DNA of 64,000 bases, taken from positions 3,100,001 through 3,164,000 of the forward strand of contig CP099650.1 in assembly GCA_024123915.1 (NCBI GenBank), written 5' to 3'. The stretch's first letter is position 1, and each line of letters starts with the position of its first letter. A program made the position numbers and the translations under genes. This stretch comes from Oxalobacteraceae bacterium OTU3CAMAD1. Its GTDB lineage: Bacteria; Pseudomonadota; Gammaproteobacteria; Burkholderiales; Burkholderiaceae_D. The notes beneath the pieces were generated by a model, which was not told the DNA's origin, did no database searches, and saw nothing but the letters and a program-made list of their open reading frames with translations. Shown here piece by piece: positions 36,933 to 45,191 of this stretch.

Positions 36933-39059
36933 ATGTTATTCGGAAGCTGCGGCGTGATGCGCAGGCTGGCAAAGAGCTGCAGGTGCCGCCTGGCGCTGTG
37001 GACGCTCACCATCCGCGACAGCTTTGTCGTGCTGTTGCCGCTCACCTTCATGGGCGTGACCGCGACCCTGTTCGCCAACGCCCCGTTCCCGGCGATGCGC
37101 GAGCTGCTGGTCGCGGTGCTCGGGACCGGGTGGCGCGCGGTGTTGGACAGCGTCGTCAACGCCAGCTATGGCGTGTTCGGGCTGGCGCTGGCGGTGGTGG
37201 TGGCGGTCCGGCTGGCGCGCCGCCTCGCCGCCGACGAGGCCGACGAAGCGCTGCCGGAGGCCTGGGTCGGCATGGCCGCGTTGGTCAACTTCATGCTGTG
37301 GATGTTGATCGCCGACACGCCCGTGATGGCCGCGTTGGGCCGCGACTCGATGCTGCAGGGCCTGATGATCGGCCTGGCCACACCGGAACTGTTGCGCCCG
37401 CTGACCAGGATCTTCAGGGTGGCGCCAGACTACGACGGCGATCCGACGTTCTACTGCGCCGTGCGCATGACCCCGCCCATGGTGATCCTCGGCATCGTCG
37501 TCATGCTTGCGGCCGAGGCCGCCAAAGCGCTGCCGCCGCCGGGCGTCGGCTGGCTGGCCGCGCTGCCGTCGGCGATCCACACCTGGATCGACGCCGACTG
37601 GCTGCTCAGCATGTTGGTGCTGCTGGTCAGCCATTTGCTGTGGTTCATCGGCATCCACGGCAACAAGTTGATGGACCAGCAGGCGCAAGCGCTGTTCGGG
37701 CTCGCCGGCGCCCCCTACGATCCGGCGCTGGCGTGGCGGCCGCTGCTCGACACCTTTGGCCTGATGGGCGGGGCCGGCGCCATCCAGGGCCTGGTGCTGG
37801 CCTTGTTCATCGTCGCGCGCGAGGGACCGTTCCGGCGCCTGGCCGTCGCGTCGGCGCTGCCGTCGCTGTTCAACATCGGCGAACTGCTGATCTTCGGTCT
37901 GCCGATCGCCCTCAACCCGGTCTTCCTGTGGCCGTTCCTGCTGGCGCCGCTGGCGCTGACCTTGATGGCGCTGGCCGCCGTGCATGCCGGCGCGCTGCCC
38001 TTGCTCGACGTGATGGTGCCATGGACCACCCCGCCTTTTCTGTCGGGCTATCTGCTCACCGGCTCCTGGCGCGGCCCGGCGCTGCAGCTGCTCGGCCTGC
38101 TGGTCAGCACTTTGATCTACCTGCCGTTCGTGCGCCGCGCCGAGGCGCGCCGGGTGCGCGCGCAAACGCTGGCCTTCGACGCCACGATCAGGGCCATCGC
38201 CATCGAGGGCCAGCCGCAGACGCAGTCGGTGCCACGCACCGGCGAGATGGGCCTGGTCGCCCGCGGGCTGTTCGCCGCGCTCTCGCGCGACCTCGGCGGC
38301 ACTGCGCTGACCCTGGAATTCCAGCCCAAGCACGATCAACGCGGCGTCGCCGTCGGCGTCGAGGCTTTGCTGCGCTGGCGCCACCATCGCCACGGCCCGG
38401 TGCGCGCCGACGTCGCCGTCACCCTGGCCGAGGAGGGAGGATTGATCCGCAGCCTGGGCGCCTGGGTGCTGGAGGAGGCGTGCGCGCGCAAGGCGCAGTG
38501 GAACGCGCTCGGGCTGTCGCACATCACGATGGCGATCAACGTCTCGCCGCTCCAGCTCGACGACCCGCAGTTGCCGGCGCTGCTGGCCCGCTGTCTTGAC
38601 CGCTACCGCCTGGCGCCGGGCGAGATCGAGCTGGAGATCACCGAGAGCCAGGCCATCCCGGTGCAGCAGGTGGTGGACCAGAACCTGGCGCAGATCGTCG
38701 CCATGGGCGTGTCGCTGGCGATGGACGATTTCGGCATGGGTTACTCGTCGCTGCTGCACATGCGGCGCTTCTCGATCCACGCCATCAAGATCGATGGCTC
38801 GCTCACGCGCGACGTGCTGGCCAATCCGACCAGCCGCGACATCATCCACACCATCGCCACCCTGGGCCGCGCGCGCCATGTCGAGGTGGTCGCCGAGTTC
38901 GTCGAAACGGTCGAACAGCGCGACGTGCTGGCGGCGCTGGGCTGCGACGTGTTCCAGGGGTATCTGTACAGCCCGGCGCTGCCGGCGGCCTCCTGCGTCG
39001 AATACCTGCTGGCCAACGGCGCCGCGCGCGCCGCCGACAACGCCTCGCTGTGCGTTTGA
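36933..39059 (+). CDS. PTS EIIC-like membrane domain fused to an EAL phosphodiesterase
   Basis: A 708-residue fusion. Residues about 25-410 are a multi-helix domain resembling a sugar PTS permease IIC subunit of the cellobiose type (FIGIHGNKLMDQQ, LPSLFNIGELLIFGLPIALNP, PPFLSGYLLTGSWRG). Residues about 450-700 are an EAL domain with E477-A-L-L-R-W, AINVSP, LEITES, MDDFGMGYSSL, IKIDGSL and a QGYLYSPALP end, so cyclic di-GMP hydrolysis looks possible. No IIA or IIB parts are fused or nearby. The membrane part probably senses a carbohydrate or acts as a receptor rather than a phosphorylating transporter. AGGA lies six bases before the start. A diguanylate cyclase follows after 13 bases. Confidence 0.88.
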   Translation: MLFGSCGVMRRLAKSCRCRLALWTLTIRDSFVVLLPLTFMGVTATLFANAPFPAMRELLVAVLGTGWRAVLDSVVNASYGVFGLALAVVVAVRLARRLAADEADEALPEAWVGMAALVNFMLWMLIADTPVMAALGRDSMLQGLMIGLATPELLRPLTRIFRVAPDYDGDPTFYCAVRMTPPMVILGIVVMLAAEAAKALPPPGVGWLAALPSAIHTWIDADWLLSMLVLLVSHLLWFIGIHGNKLMDQQAQALFGLAGAPYDPALAWRPLLDTFGLMGGAGAIQGLVLALFIVAREGPFRRLAVASALPSLFNIGELLIFGLPIALNPVFLWPFLLAPLALTLMALAAVHAGALPLLDVMVPWTTPPFLSGYLLTGSWRGPALQLLGLLVSTLIYLPFVRRAEARRVRAQTLAFDATIRAIAIEGQPQTQSVPRTGEMGLVARGLFAALSRDLGGTALTLEFQPKHDQRGVAVGVEALLRWRHHRHGPVRADVAVTLAEEGGLIRSLGAWVLEEACARKAQWNALGLSHITMAINVSPLQLDDPQLPALLARCLDRYRLAPGEIELEITESQAIPVQQVVDQNLAQIVAMGVSLAMDDFGMGYSSLLHMRRFSIHAIKIDGSLTRDVLANPTSRDIIHTIATLGRARHVEVVAEFVETVEQRDVLAALGCDVFQGYLYSPALPAASCVEYLLANGAARAADNASLCV

Positions 39060-39072
39060 AGGAGAACACCCA

Positions 39073-41022
39073 ATGACGCCCCTGGACGCCACCCACACCT
39101 CCGACAAGCGCTCGCTGACCGCGCGGGCGCTGCGCCTGGCCTTGTTGCGCATCGGCCTGGTGTCGCTGTGCGCGGGGGCGGCGTCGTACTACATCAATAT
39201 GCGCTCCATCGAGGAGGCCGTCACCAGGCAACTGCTGCTGTCGACCGAGCAGACCTTGCAGCGCGAATCGCTGCCGTTCCGCGAAATCCGCACCTTGCAA
39301 CAGAATTTTCTCGACGAGTTCCAGAGCGTGTACACCCGCGCAGGCATGGCCGCCGGCCTGGTGCGCGACTTCGGCCTGATTTTCCATCGCCACGAGGACG
39401 GCTCGTACACCCAGCGTCCGCAATTGTTCGAGGGCGCGGCGCTGGCCGACGGCCGCCGTTACGCCTGGATGTCCGCCACCTACGCGCCCGACATCCCGCC
39501 CGACGACGACACCAAGGCGCGTTTCGCGCTGTCCTACATCCTGTCCCACAAATACGGTTCCAGCGCCAGGGGGCGCCTGTTCAACTTCTATGGCGTGGTG
39601 CCCGAAAAAGGCTTCCCCATTTACCAGGATGCCGACATCGCCAAGGTGTTCAAGTACGCCGGCCCGGACGCGCTCAAGCTGGAGACCTACGAATTCTACC
39701 GGCGCGGCTTCGGTTCGTCCGGCAACGGCACGCTGTTCACCCATATCTATTGGGACTACTCCAACAACGTCTGGATGACCACCATCGCCACGCCCGACGT
39801 GGCCGGCGCCGACGGCAAGCACCGCATCCTGGCCTGCGTCGACGTGCCGCTGGACGACCTGATGAAGCGCACCGCGCGCCCCGTCATCGACGGCGCCTAC
39901 ACCACCATCCTGGTGGCCGACGGCGAGGGCACCTTGCTCTACCATCCCGCCTACATGGACCAGGTCAAAAGCAGCGGCGGCTCGGCCTCGATCCGCTCGC
40001 TCAAGATCGCCCACGACTACCCGCTGCTGGCGGCGGTGCCGTCGCTGGCTCCGGGCAAATCGACGGTGGTGCGCGAGCGCGACGAGATCATCGCCATGGG
40101 CGTCATCCCGGGCACGCCGTGGGTGCTGGCGGTGCATTATCCGCGCGTGCTGATGCGCGCGGCGATCCTGGACAACCTGGCCATCGTGATCGCCCTTGGG
40201 CTGTTGACCTTGCTGGTGGAAATTTTCCTGCTGCGCTCCATCCTGCACAAGCACGTGGCCGTTCCGCTGTCGCGGCTGATGCAGGCGACGCGCCGCCTCG
40301 GCGTGTCGCGGGAGCGCCTGGACCGCGATTCCCTGCCGACCCAGTCGAACGACGAGATCGGCGAGCTGGCGCGCGACTTCGCCAACATGGCCGACCGCAT
40401 CCAGGACGCGCACGCCCAGCTCGAGGTCAAGGTGCACGACCGCACCTCCGCGCTCGAGGAAGCCAACCGCCGCCTGCGTGCGCTCAGCACCACCGACAGC
40501 CTGACCGGCCTGGCCAACCGCCGCCATTTCGACGAGATGTTCGCCAGCGAGTGGCGCGGCGCCCAGCGCGCCGGCACCTTGCTGTCGGTGGCGTTGATCG
40601 ATGTCGACTGGTTCAAGCGTTACAACGACCACTACGGCCACCAGGCCGGCGACGAATGCCTGCGCGACGTGGCCGGGGCCATGACGGCGCACGCGATGCG
40701 GGCCGGCGATATGGTGGCGCGCTATGGCGGCGAGGAATTCGCCCTCATCAGCACAACCCACCTGGACGCCGACGCGGCGTGGCGGCACGCCGGGGCGCTG
40801 TGCGTGGGCGTGGCGGCCATGGGACTGGCGCACGCGATGTCGCCGCTGGGCCGGGTGACGATCAGCGTCGGCGTGGCGATTACCGCGCCTTCCGAACTTG
40901 GCGGCGCCGAGGAGTTGCTGAAGCAGGCCGACCTGGCCCTTTACCGCGCCAAGCAGCAGGGTCGCAACCAGGCGGTGCTGGCCGGCGGTTCGGCGGGGGA
41001 GGGCGGCCAGGCGCCCGGCTAG
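39073..41022 (+). CDS. Sensor diguanylate cyclase (extracytoplasmic sensor-HAMP-GGDEF)
   Basis: A 649-residue cyclase. A helix near 20-45 and a second near 355-385 (LDNLAIVIALGLLTLLVEIFL) flank a large periplasmic sensor of Cache-like size. HAMP (VPLSRLMQATRRLG ... NDEIGELARDFANMADRI) and a coiled coil lead to the GGDEF domain with GGEEF at 552-556 and an R-A-G-D I-site five residues before it. AAGGAG precedes the ATG. It is 13 bases from the EIIC-EAL gene, so opposing enzymes are made together. Its end overlaps the convergent response regulator by four bases. Confidence 0.92.
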   Translation: MTPLDATHTSDKRSLTARALRLALLRIGLVSLCAGAASYYINMRSIEEAVTRQLLLSTEQTLQRESLPFREIRTLQQNFLDEFQSVYTRAGMAAGLVRDFGLIFHRHEDGSYTQRPQLFEGAALADGRRYAWMSATYAPDIPPDDDTKARFALSYILSHKYGSSARGRLFNFYGVVPEKGFPIYQDADIAKVFKYAGPDALKLETYEFYRRGFGSSGNGTLFTHIYWDYSNNVWMTTIATPDVAGADGKHRILACVDVPLDDLMKRTARPVIDGAYTTILVADGEGTLLYHPAYMDQVKSSGGSASIRSLKIAHDYPLLAAVPSLAPGKSTVVRERDEIIAMGVIPGTPWVLAVHYPRVLMRAAILDNLAIVIALGLLTLLVEIFLLRSILHKHVAVPLSRLMQATRRLGVSRERLDRDSLPTQSNDEIGELARDFANMADRIQDAHAQLEVKVHDRTSALEEANRRLRALSTTDSLTGLANRRHFDEMFASEWRGAQRAGTLLSVALIDVDWFKRYNDHYGHQAGDECLRDVAGAMTAHAMRAGDMVARYGGEEFALISTTHLDADAAWRHAGALCVGVAAMGLAHAMSPLGRVTISVGVAITAPSELGGAEELLKQADLALYRAKQQGRNQAVLAGGSAGEGGQAPG

Positions 41023-41657
41023 ATGGTGATGATGCCGCGCTTGAGGGCGATCGTCACCGCGTGGGTGCGGTCGTTTGCGGCCAGTTTGGCCAGCACGTTC
41101 TTCATGTGCGCCTTGACGGTTTCCTCGGAAATCGACAGGTGCTCGGCGATGCGGCGGTTCGAGTTGCCGCCGGCGGCGTGATTGAGCACCTCCATTTCGC
41201 GCGGGCTCAACGGTCCCTGGCCCATGTGCTGGGCCAGTTCCATGGCGATTTCCGGCGGAATGCGGCGCTGCCCCATGTGGACGCCGCGCACGGTGTCGAT
41301 CAGTTCGCGCCGCAAGGTGCTTTTCAGCAGGAAGCCGCTGGCGCCACCCTGCACGGCGCGCAGGATCTGGGCGTCGCCTTTATAGGTCGTCAACATGATG
41401 ATGCGGGCGCCGCCGTGTTCGCGGCGGATCTGCTGCAGCGCCGTCACGCCGCACATTTCGGGCATGGCGATGTCCATGATGGTCACGTCCGGACGCAGCG
41501 CCTCGTAGCGTTCGACGGCCTCGCGGCCGTTGTTGGCCTCGCCGACCAGACGCATATCGTCCTGGCTGGCGATCGCCTCGCCGAGGCCGGCGCGCAGCAG
41601 CGGATGGTCGTCGACGACCAGCACGGTGATGGGACGGGGTGCGTTGCTCATTTCCAT
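41019..41657 (-). CDS. NarL/FixJ-type response regulator
   Basis: A 212-residue two-domain regulator. The receiver has VLVVDDHPLLRAG, the phospho-acceptor Asp in VTIMDIAMPEM, a Thr in MLTTY and the Lys in FLLKSTL. The output domain is LuxR-type: LSPREMEVLNHAAGGNSNRR, LSISEETVKAHMKNVLAKL. No kinase is adjacent. The start may be 41657 or 41651 (second Met); neither has a strong ribosome binding site. It converges on the diguanylate cyclase with a four-base overlap and diverges from the LysR gene. Confidence 0.9.
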   Translation of the reverse strand: MEMSNAPRPITVLVVDDHPLLRAGLGEAIASQDDMRLVGEANNGREAVERYEALRPDVTIMDIAMPEMCGVTALQQIRREHGGARIIMLTTYKGDAQILRAVQGGASGFLLKSTLRRELIDTVRGVHMGQRRIPPEIAMELAQHMGQGPLSPREMEVLNHAAGGNSNRRIAEHLSISEETVKAHMKNVLAKLAANDRTHAVTIALKRGIITI

Positions 41658-41825
41658 GTTGTGGGGGATGCGATGTTCCGACTAGTTCGGGCGATAGCGC
41701 CCGGGCCTGCGATTGTGGTGTGCAATGCAACACAAAGTATGCACTTTAGCAAAAAATGGCACAATAGCTCGTTCGGCAAATGTCTTTTGCAGTTTCCGCA
41801 AACTGGCCGTCATGGGGAGAAATGG

Positions 41826-42824
41826 ATGATCGATGCCTTGCAGTGCCTGATCGCGGTGGTCGAGCACCGCAGCCTGTCGCGGGCGGCGGTGCAACTGGAA
41901 ATGGCCGTGTCGTCGGTCTCGCGCAAGCTCGACGCGCTGGAGGCGCAGCTGGGCGCGCGGCTGCTGGTGCGCAGCTCGCGCCATGTGGTGCTGACCGACG
42001 CCGGCGAGCGCTTCCTGCCGCGCGCCCGCAATATCCTGGCCGAGCTGGCGGAGGGACAGGCGGCGGTGCAGGAAACCGAAAGCGAGCCGCGCGGCCTGTT
42101 GACGGTCACCGCGCCGGCCGGCTTCGGGCGGCTGCACGTGGCGCCGGCCATCGCCACGTTCCTGCGGCGTTATCCCAGGCTGCAGGTGGATTTGCACGTC
42201 AGCGACAGCGTCGTCGACCTGGCTTCGCGCCGGGTCGATGTGGCGGTGCGCGCCGGCGTGCTGCCGGACGGCGACCTGGTGGCGACCCGGCTGGCGCCGC
42301 AGAACCGCGTGGTCAGCGCCAGCCCGGCGTATCTGGCGCGGCATGGCTGGCCGGCCGCGCCGGAGGATTTGCTGAACCATCAGTGTTTGTCGATGGTCGG
42401 CAAGTCGCCGCGCGCGTGGTGGCGCTTCGAGGGCGTCAATCAACACCAGCCGCTGGACGTGAAAAGCGCGTTGCGCTGCGACGATACGGATACGCTGATG
42501 CACGCGGCGATCGCCGGGGCGGGGCTGGTTCATCTGGCCAATTGGATGGTCAGCGAGGCGATCGTTGCGGGCAAGCTGGTGCCGGTGTTTCCGATGGCGC
42601 CGCTGCAGCGGGGCGCTTCGGCGGCCAAGCACGATCCGGCCGAATCGGCGATCCACGCGGTGCACATGCCGGGGCGCTCCAACCAGGCCAAGTCGCACCT
42701 GTTGATCAGTCATTTACGGGAGTATTTCGGCGAGCCGCCGTATTGGGATGTGGCGATGGAAGCGGCGGGTGCGACCAAGCCCCGAGACGTTGGAGGGATC
42801 GAGGAAACACGTAGGGCGGATTAG
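41826..42824 (+). CDS. LysR-family regulator with repeat-derived C-terminus
   Basis: A 332-residue LysR regulator of the AaeR/CrgA-like group. The helix-turn-helix is at MIDALQCLIAVVEHRSLSRA ... MAVSSVSRKLDALEAQLGAR, followed by a substrate domain with LTVTAPAGFGRLHVAP. GGGGAG lies six bases before the ATG. The protein is longer than most relatives, and its last residues (TRRAD) and stop codon are encoded by palindromic repeat copy 3, which begins at 42808. A 9-base palindrome TGCAATGCA at 41721-41729 lies in the divergent gap with the NarL gene and may be its site. Target genes are not evident. Confidence 0.9.
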   Translation: MIDALQCLIAVVEHRSLSRAAVQLEMAVSSVSRKLDALEAQLGARLLVRSSRHVVLTDAGERFLPRARNILAELAEGQAAVQETESEPRGLLTVTAPAGFGRLHVAPAIATFLRRYPRLQVDLHVSDSVVDLASRRVDVAVRAGVLPDGDLVATRLAPQNRVVSASPAYLARHGWPAAPEDLLNHQCLSMVGKSPRAWWRFEGVNQHQPLDVKSALRCDDTDTLMHAAIAGAGLVHLANWMVSEAIVAGKLVPVFPMAPLQRGASAAKHDPAESAIHAVHMPGRSNQAKSHLLISHLREYFGEPPYWDVAMEAAGATKPRDVGGIEETRRAD

Positions 42825-42903
42825 GCGGAACGCCGTAATCGGCCATTTATGAGCCGTCGACGGCGCATGCATGGCCGATTACGCTTCGCTAATCCGCCCT
42901 ACG
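42808..42903. repeat. Paired palindromic repeat, copy 3
   Basis: Arm B at 42808-42846 and arm A at 42871-42903 again carry the GGCGGATTA/TAATCCGCC palindromes, with a few differences (GGCCATTT and ATGGCCGATT replace GGCGG on the inner sides). The element sits between a rightward and a leftward gene that converge. Its outer arm provides the stop codon of the LysR gene, and its other end lies two bases before the stop of the TPR gene. Confidence 0.85.
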
Positions 42904-42905
42904 AA

Positions 42906-43871
42906 TTAATTCCACTCGTCGCCACCGCCGCCGGCGTCGCCGCCGCCGGAATCGTCCCAGCCGCCGCTGACGCCGAAGTCGGTGCCGCCCATGTCGTCAT
43001 TCTGCACGATGTTGCTCTGCGCCGGATCGTCATAGACGATGTCGTTGCGTCCCTGGTCGTTGGCGGCGTTGCCGCCGTTTTCATGACCGCCGGTGAACTG
43101 GCGCGCGATCGCCTCGCCGGCCACCAGGCCCGCGCCCAGCGCAGCGCCTGTGGCCAGGCCGCCGACGATGCGCGAGCCCATGCCGCTACCCTGCGGCTGC
43201 TGGCCGTAGCCCGGACCATAACCCTGCTGCGGATAACCGCCGCCTGGAGGATAGCCCGGCGGCGTGCCGCCAGGATTGAAGCCCTGGCCACCCTGGTTGA
43301 ACCCGCCGCCGCCCATGCCGCCCGCGCCGCCTTGCTGCGCGCGGCGCGACATGAAGCGCGAGGCGATAAAGATGAAGCCCACCAGCAGGCCGCCCATCAG
43401 CAGGACGGTGCCCCACGGGATGCCGCCGCCTCCGTTCGAACTGGAGCCGGCGCTGGCGCCGTTGGCATAGCCGCCGTTGTTATAACTGCTCTTCTCGGCC
43501 GCCGGTTTGTGCTGCGTGAAATTTTCTTTCGGTTTGGCCTCGCCGGCGGCGATCACTGCGCGCAGTTTGCTGACGGCGGTGGCGTCGACCTTCGGCAGGC
43601 CCGGCGACAGGCGTTCGGCCGTTTCCAGCGACTTTTGCGCGGCCGCGAACTTGCCTTGCTTGGCCAGCAGTTCGGCTTCGACGAAGTGCGCTTTGGCGCT
43701 GTTCGGATGCTCCTTGAGCACCTGGTCCATCATCGCCTGCGCTTCGGTGAATTTTCCGGCTTCGGCGGCGACATAGACATCGTGTACGGTGGGAGCCGCC
43801 GCAAAGACCGGCGCCGCCAGCGCCATCGCGCCGGCCAGCAGGGTGATGCTTGCTAAGGATTTTGCCTTCAT
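42906..43871 (-). CDS. TPR and glycine-rich membrane protein
   Basis: A 321-residue envelope protein. After a signal peptide (MKAKSLASITLLAGAMALAAPVFA), two to three TPR-like helix pairs occur (TVHDVYVAAEAGKFTEAQAMM, AHFVEAELLAKQGKFAAAQKSL). A Ser/Asn/Gly linker leads to a membrane helix (WGTVLLMGGLLVGFIFIASRF), then a Gly/Pro/Tyr/Gln-rich stretch and a glycine-zipper-like VGGLATGAALGAGLVAGEAI. The end is Asp/Gly-rich. Such low-complexity tails are typical of envelope scaffolds, but the family is not assigned. It stands alone between repeat copy 3 and dadA. Confidence 0.8.
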   Translation of the reverse strand: MKAKSLASITLLAGAMALAAPVFAAAPTVHDVYVAAEAGKFTEAQAMMDQVLKEHPNSAKAHFVEAELLAKQGKFAAAQKSLETAERLSPGLPKVDATAVSKLRAVIAAGEAKPKENFTQHKPAAEKSSYNNGGYANGASAGSSSNGGGGIPWGTVLLMGGLLVGFIFIASRFMSRRAQQGGAGGMGGGGFNQGGQGFNPGGTPPGYPPGGGYPQQGYGPGYGQQPQGSGMGSRIVGGLATGAALGAGLVAGEAIARQFTGGHENGGNAANDQGRNDIVYDDPAQSNIVQNDDMGGTDFGVSGGWDDSGGGDAGGGGDEWN

Positions 43872-43920
43872 GGTCGATCTCCAGTGGAAACTACGGAACT
43901 ACTTTCATAATGATGGCAGT

Positions 43921-45180
43921 TTAGGCCATTTTCAAGGGAACGGCGGTGCGCTGCGCCACAGAGCGCAAATTGGCCTCGACGGTGGCGGCGATGATGTCGG
44001 CCGTCGCCGCCGACAAGGTCCAGCCCAGGTGGCCGTGGCCGGTATTGTAGAAAACGCAAGGAAGCTTGCCCTGGCCGACGCGCGGCATCAGGTTGGGCAT
44101 CATCGGCCGCAAGCCCGCCCACGGCGTGATGTTGCGCGTGGAGACGCCGGGGAAGCGCTGCCGCACCCAATCGACCAGCGGGGCGATGCGGTCGGCGCGG
44201 ATGTCGCGGTTGAAGCCGTTGAATTCGGCCGTGCCGGCCACGCGGAAGCGGTCCTCGCCCAGCCGGCTGGTGACCAGCTTGGCGGCGTCGTCCTCCAGGC
44301 TCACGGTGGGGGCGGCGGCGCGGCTGGCATCGTCGTCCAGGTGGACCGTGATCGAGTATCCCTTGACCGGGTAGACGTTGACCCGGTCGCCCAGCATGGC
44401 CGCCAGTTCGCGGCTGGCGGTGCCGGCGCAGATCACCACGCCGTCGTAGACGCCGATGTCCGGCACGCCGTCCTGCAGCACGCTGACGCAGGCGCCGCGC
44501 GCGTCCGCGCTCAGGCCCACCACCTGCTGGCCGAAGCGCAGGCGCACGCCGAGCCGCTGCGCCGCCTGCGCCAGCCCGGTGGTGAATTTGTGGATGTCGC
44601 CGGAGCTGTCGCTCTCGGTGTAGTGGCCGGCGTAGTAGTCGCCGGCCAGGGTGGGCTCGATCGCGCGCATCTCTTCAAGCGTGACGGTGCGCCGGTGCAC
44701 GCCGCCCCGCGCCAGCAGCAGCGAGACGTCTTCGCCGTGGTCGAAGTCGGCGCGGTCGCGGTAGATGTGCAGGATGCCGGCGCGTTTGAGGTCGAAGTCG
44801 ATGCGCTCCTCCTCGGCCCAGCTGAACAGATGCTCGCGCGCCGCCACCGCCAGTTTGGCGATGGCGACGGTGTTTTCGCGGTAGTCCGGCATGGCGGCGA
44901 TGAACTCCGCCAGCCACGACAGCTTGTGCCAGCTGGGTTTGGGGTTGAGCAGCAGCGGCGCGTCCTTGCGTAGCATCCACTTCAAGCCCTTGGCCACGGT
45001 GGCGCCGTGGTTCCACACCTCGGCGTTGGAGGCCGACAGCTGGCCGCCGTTGGCGAACGAGGTCTCCATCGCCGGATAGCGATGGCGCTCGAGCAGCGTG
45101 ACGCGCAGGCCGCGCCGGGCCAGCGCGTAGGCGGTGGTGACTCCGGTGATGCCGCCGCCGATGACTGCGATGGTCTTCAT
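43921..45180 (-). CDS. dadA: D-amino acid dehydrogenase, small subunit type
   Basis: An FAD-dependent oxidoreductase of 419 residues that deaminates D-amino acids to 2-oxo acids and passes electrons to the respiratory chain. The N-terminus MKTIAVIGGGITGVTTAYAL is the dinucleotide-binding fold, followed by SFANGGQLSASNAEVW as in DadA. Later DadA-like segments are YPVKGYSITVHL, GFNRDIRADRI, GLRPMMPNLMPRVG and NTGHGHLGWTLS. The start at 45180 lies 11 bases after the DUF885 gene on the same strand, so the two form a unit. No alanine racemase is nearby, which differs from the classic dadAX operon. Confidence 0.9.
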   Translation of the reverse strand: MKTIAVIGGGITGVTTAYALARRGLRVTLLERHRYPAMETSFANGGQLSASNAEVWNHGATVAKGLKWMLRKDAPLLLNPKPSWHKLSWLAEFIAAMPDYRENTVAIAKLAVAAREHLFSWAEEERIDFDLKRAGILHIYRDRADFDHGEDVSLLLARGGVHRRTVTLEEMRAIEPTLAGDYYAGHYTESDSSGDIHKFTTGLAQAAQRLGVRLRFGQQVVGLSADARGACVSVLQDGVPDIGVYDGVVICAGTASRELAAMLGDRVNVYPVKGYSITVHLDDDASRAAAPTVSLEDDAAKLVTSRLGEDRFRVAGTAEFNGFNRDIRADRIAPLVDWVRQRFPGVSTRNITPWAGLRPMMPNLMPRVGQGKLPCVFYNTGHGHLGWTLSAATADIIAATVEANLRSVAQRTAVPLKMA

Positions 45181-45191
45181 GGCGGTCCGGG

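Noticed and set aside
36936-39152. A 738-codon leftward frame antisense to the EIIC-EAL gene
   Set aside because: Gln/Arg/His-rich composition and no family motif; the + strand encodes clear EIIC and EAL domains.
39168-41825. A frame that would extend the LysR gene upstream to 1218 residues
   Set aside because: The upstream part overlaps the sensor cyclase in another frame and is repeat-like; a ribosome binding site and the LysR helix-turn-helix fix the start at 41826.
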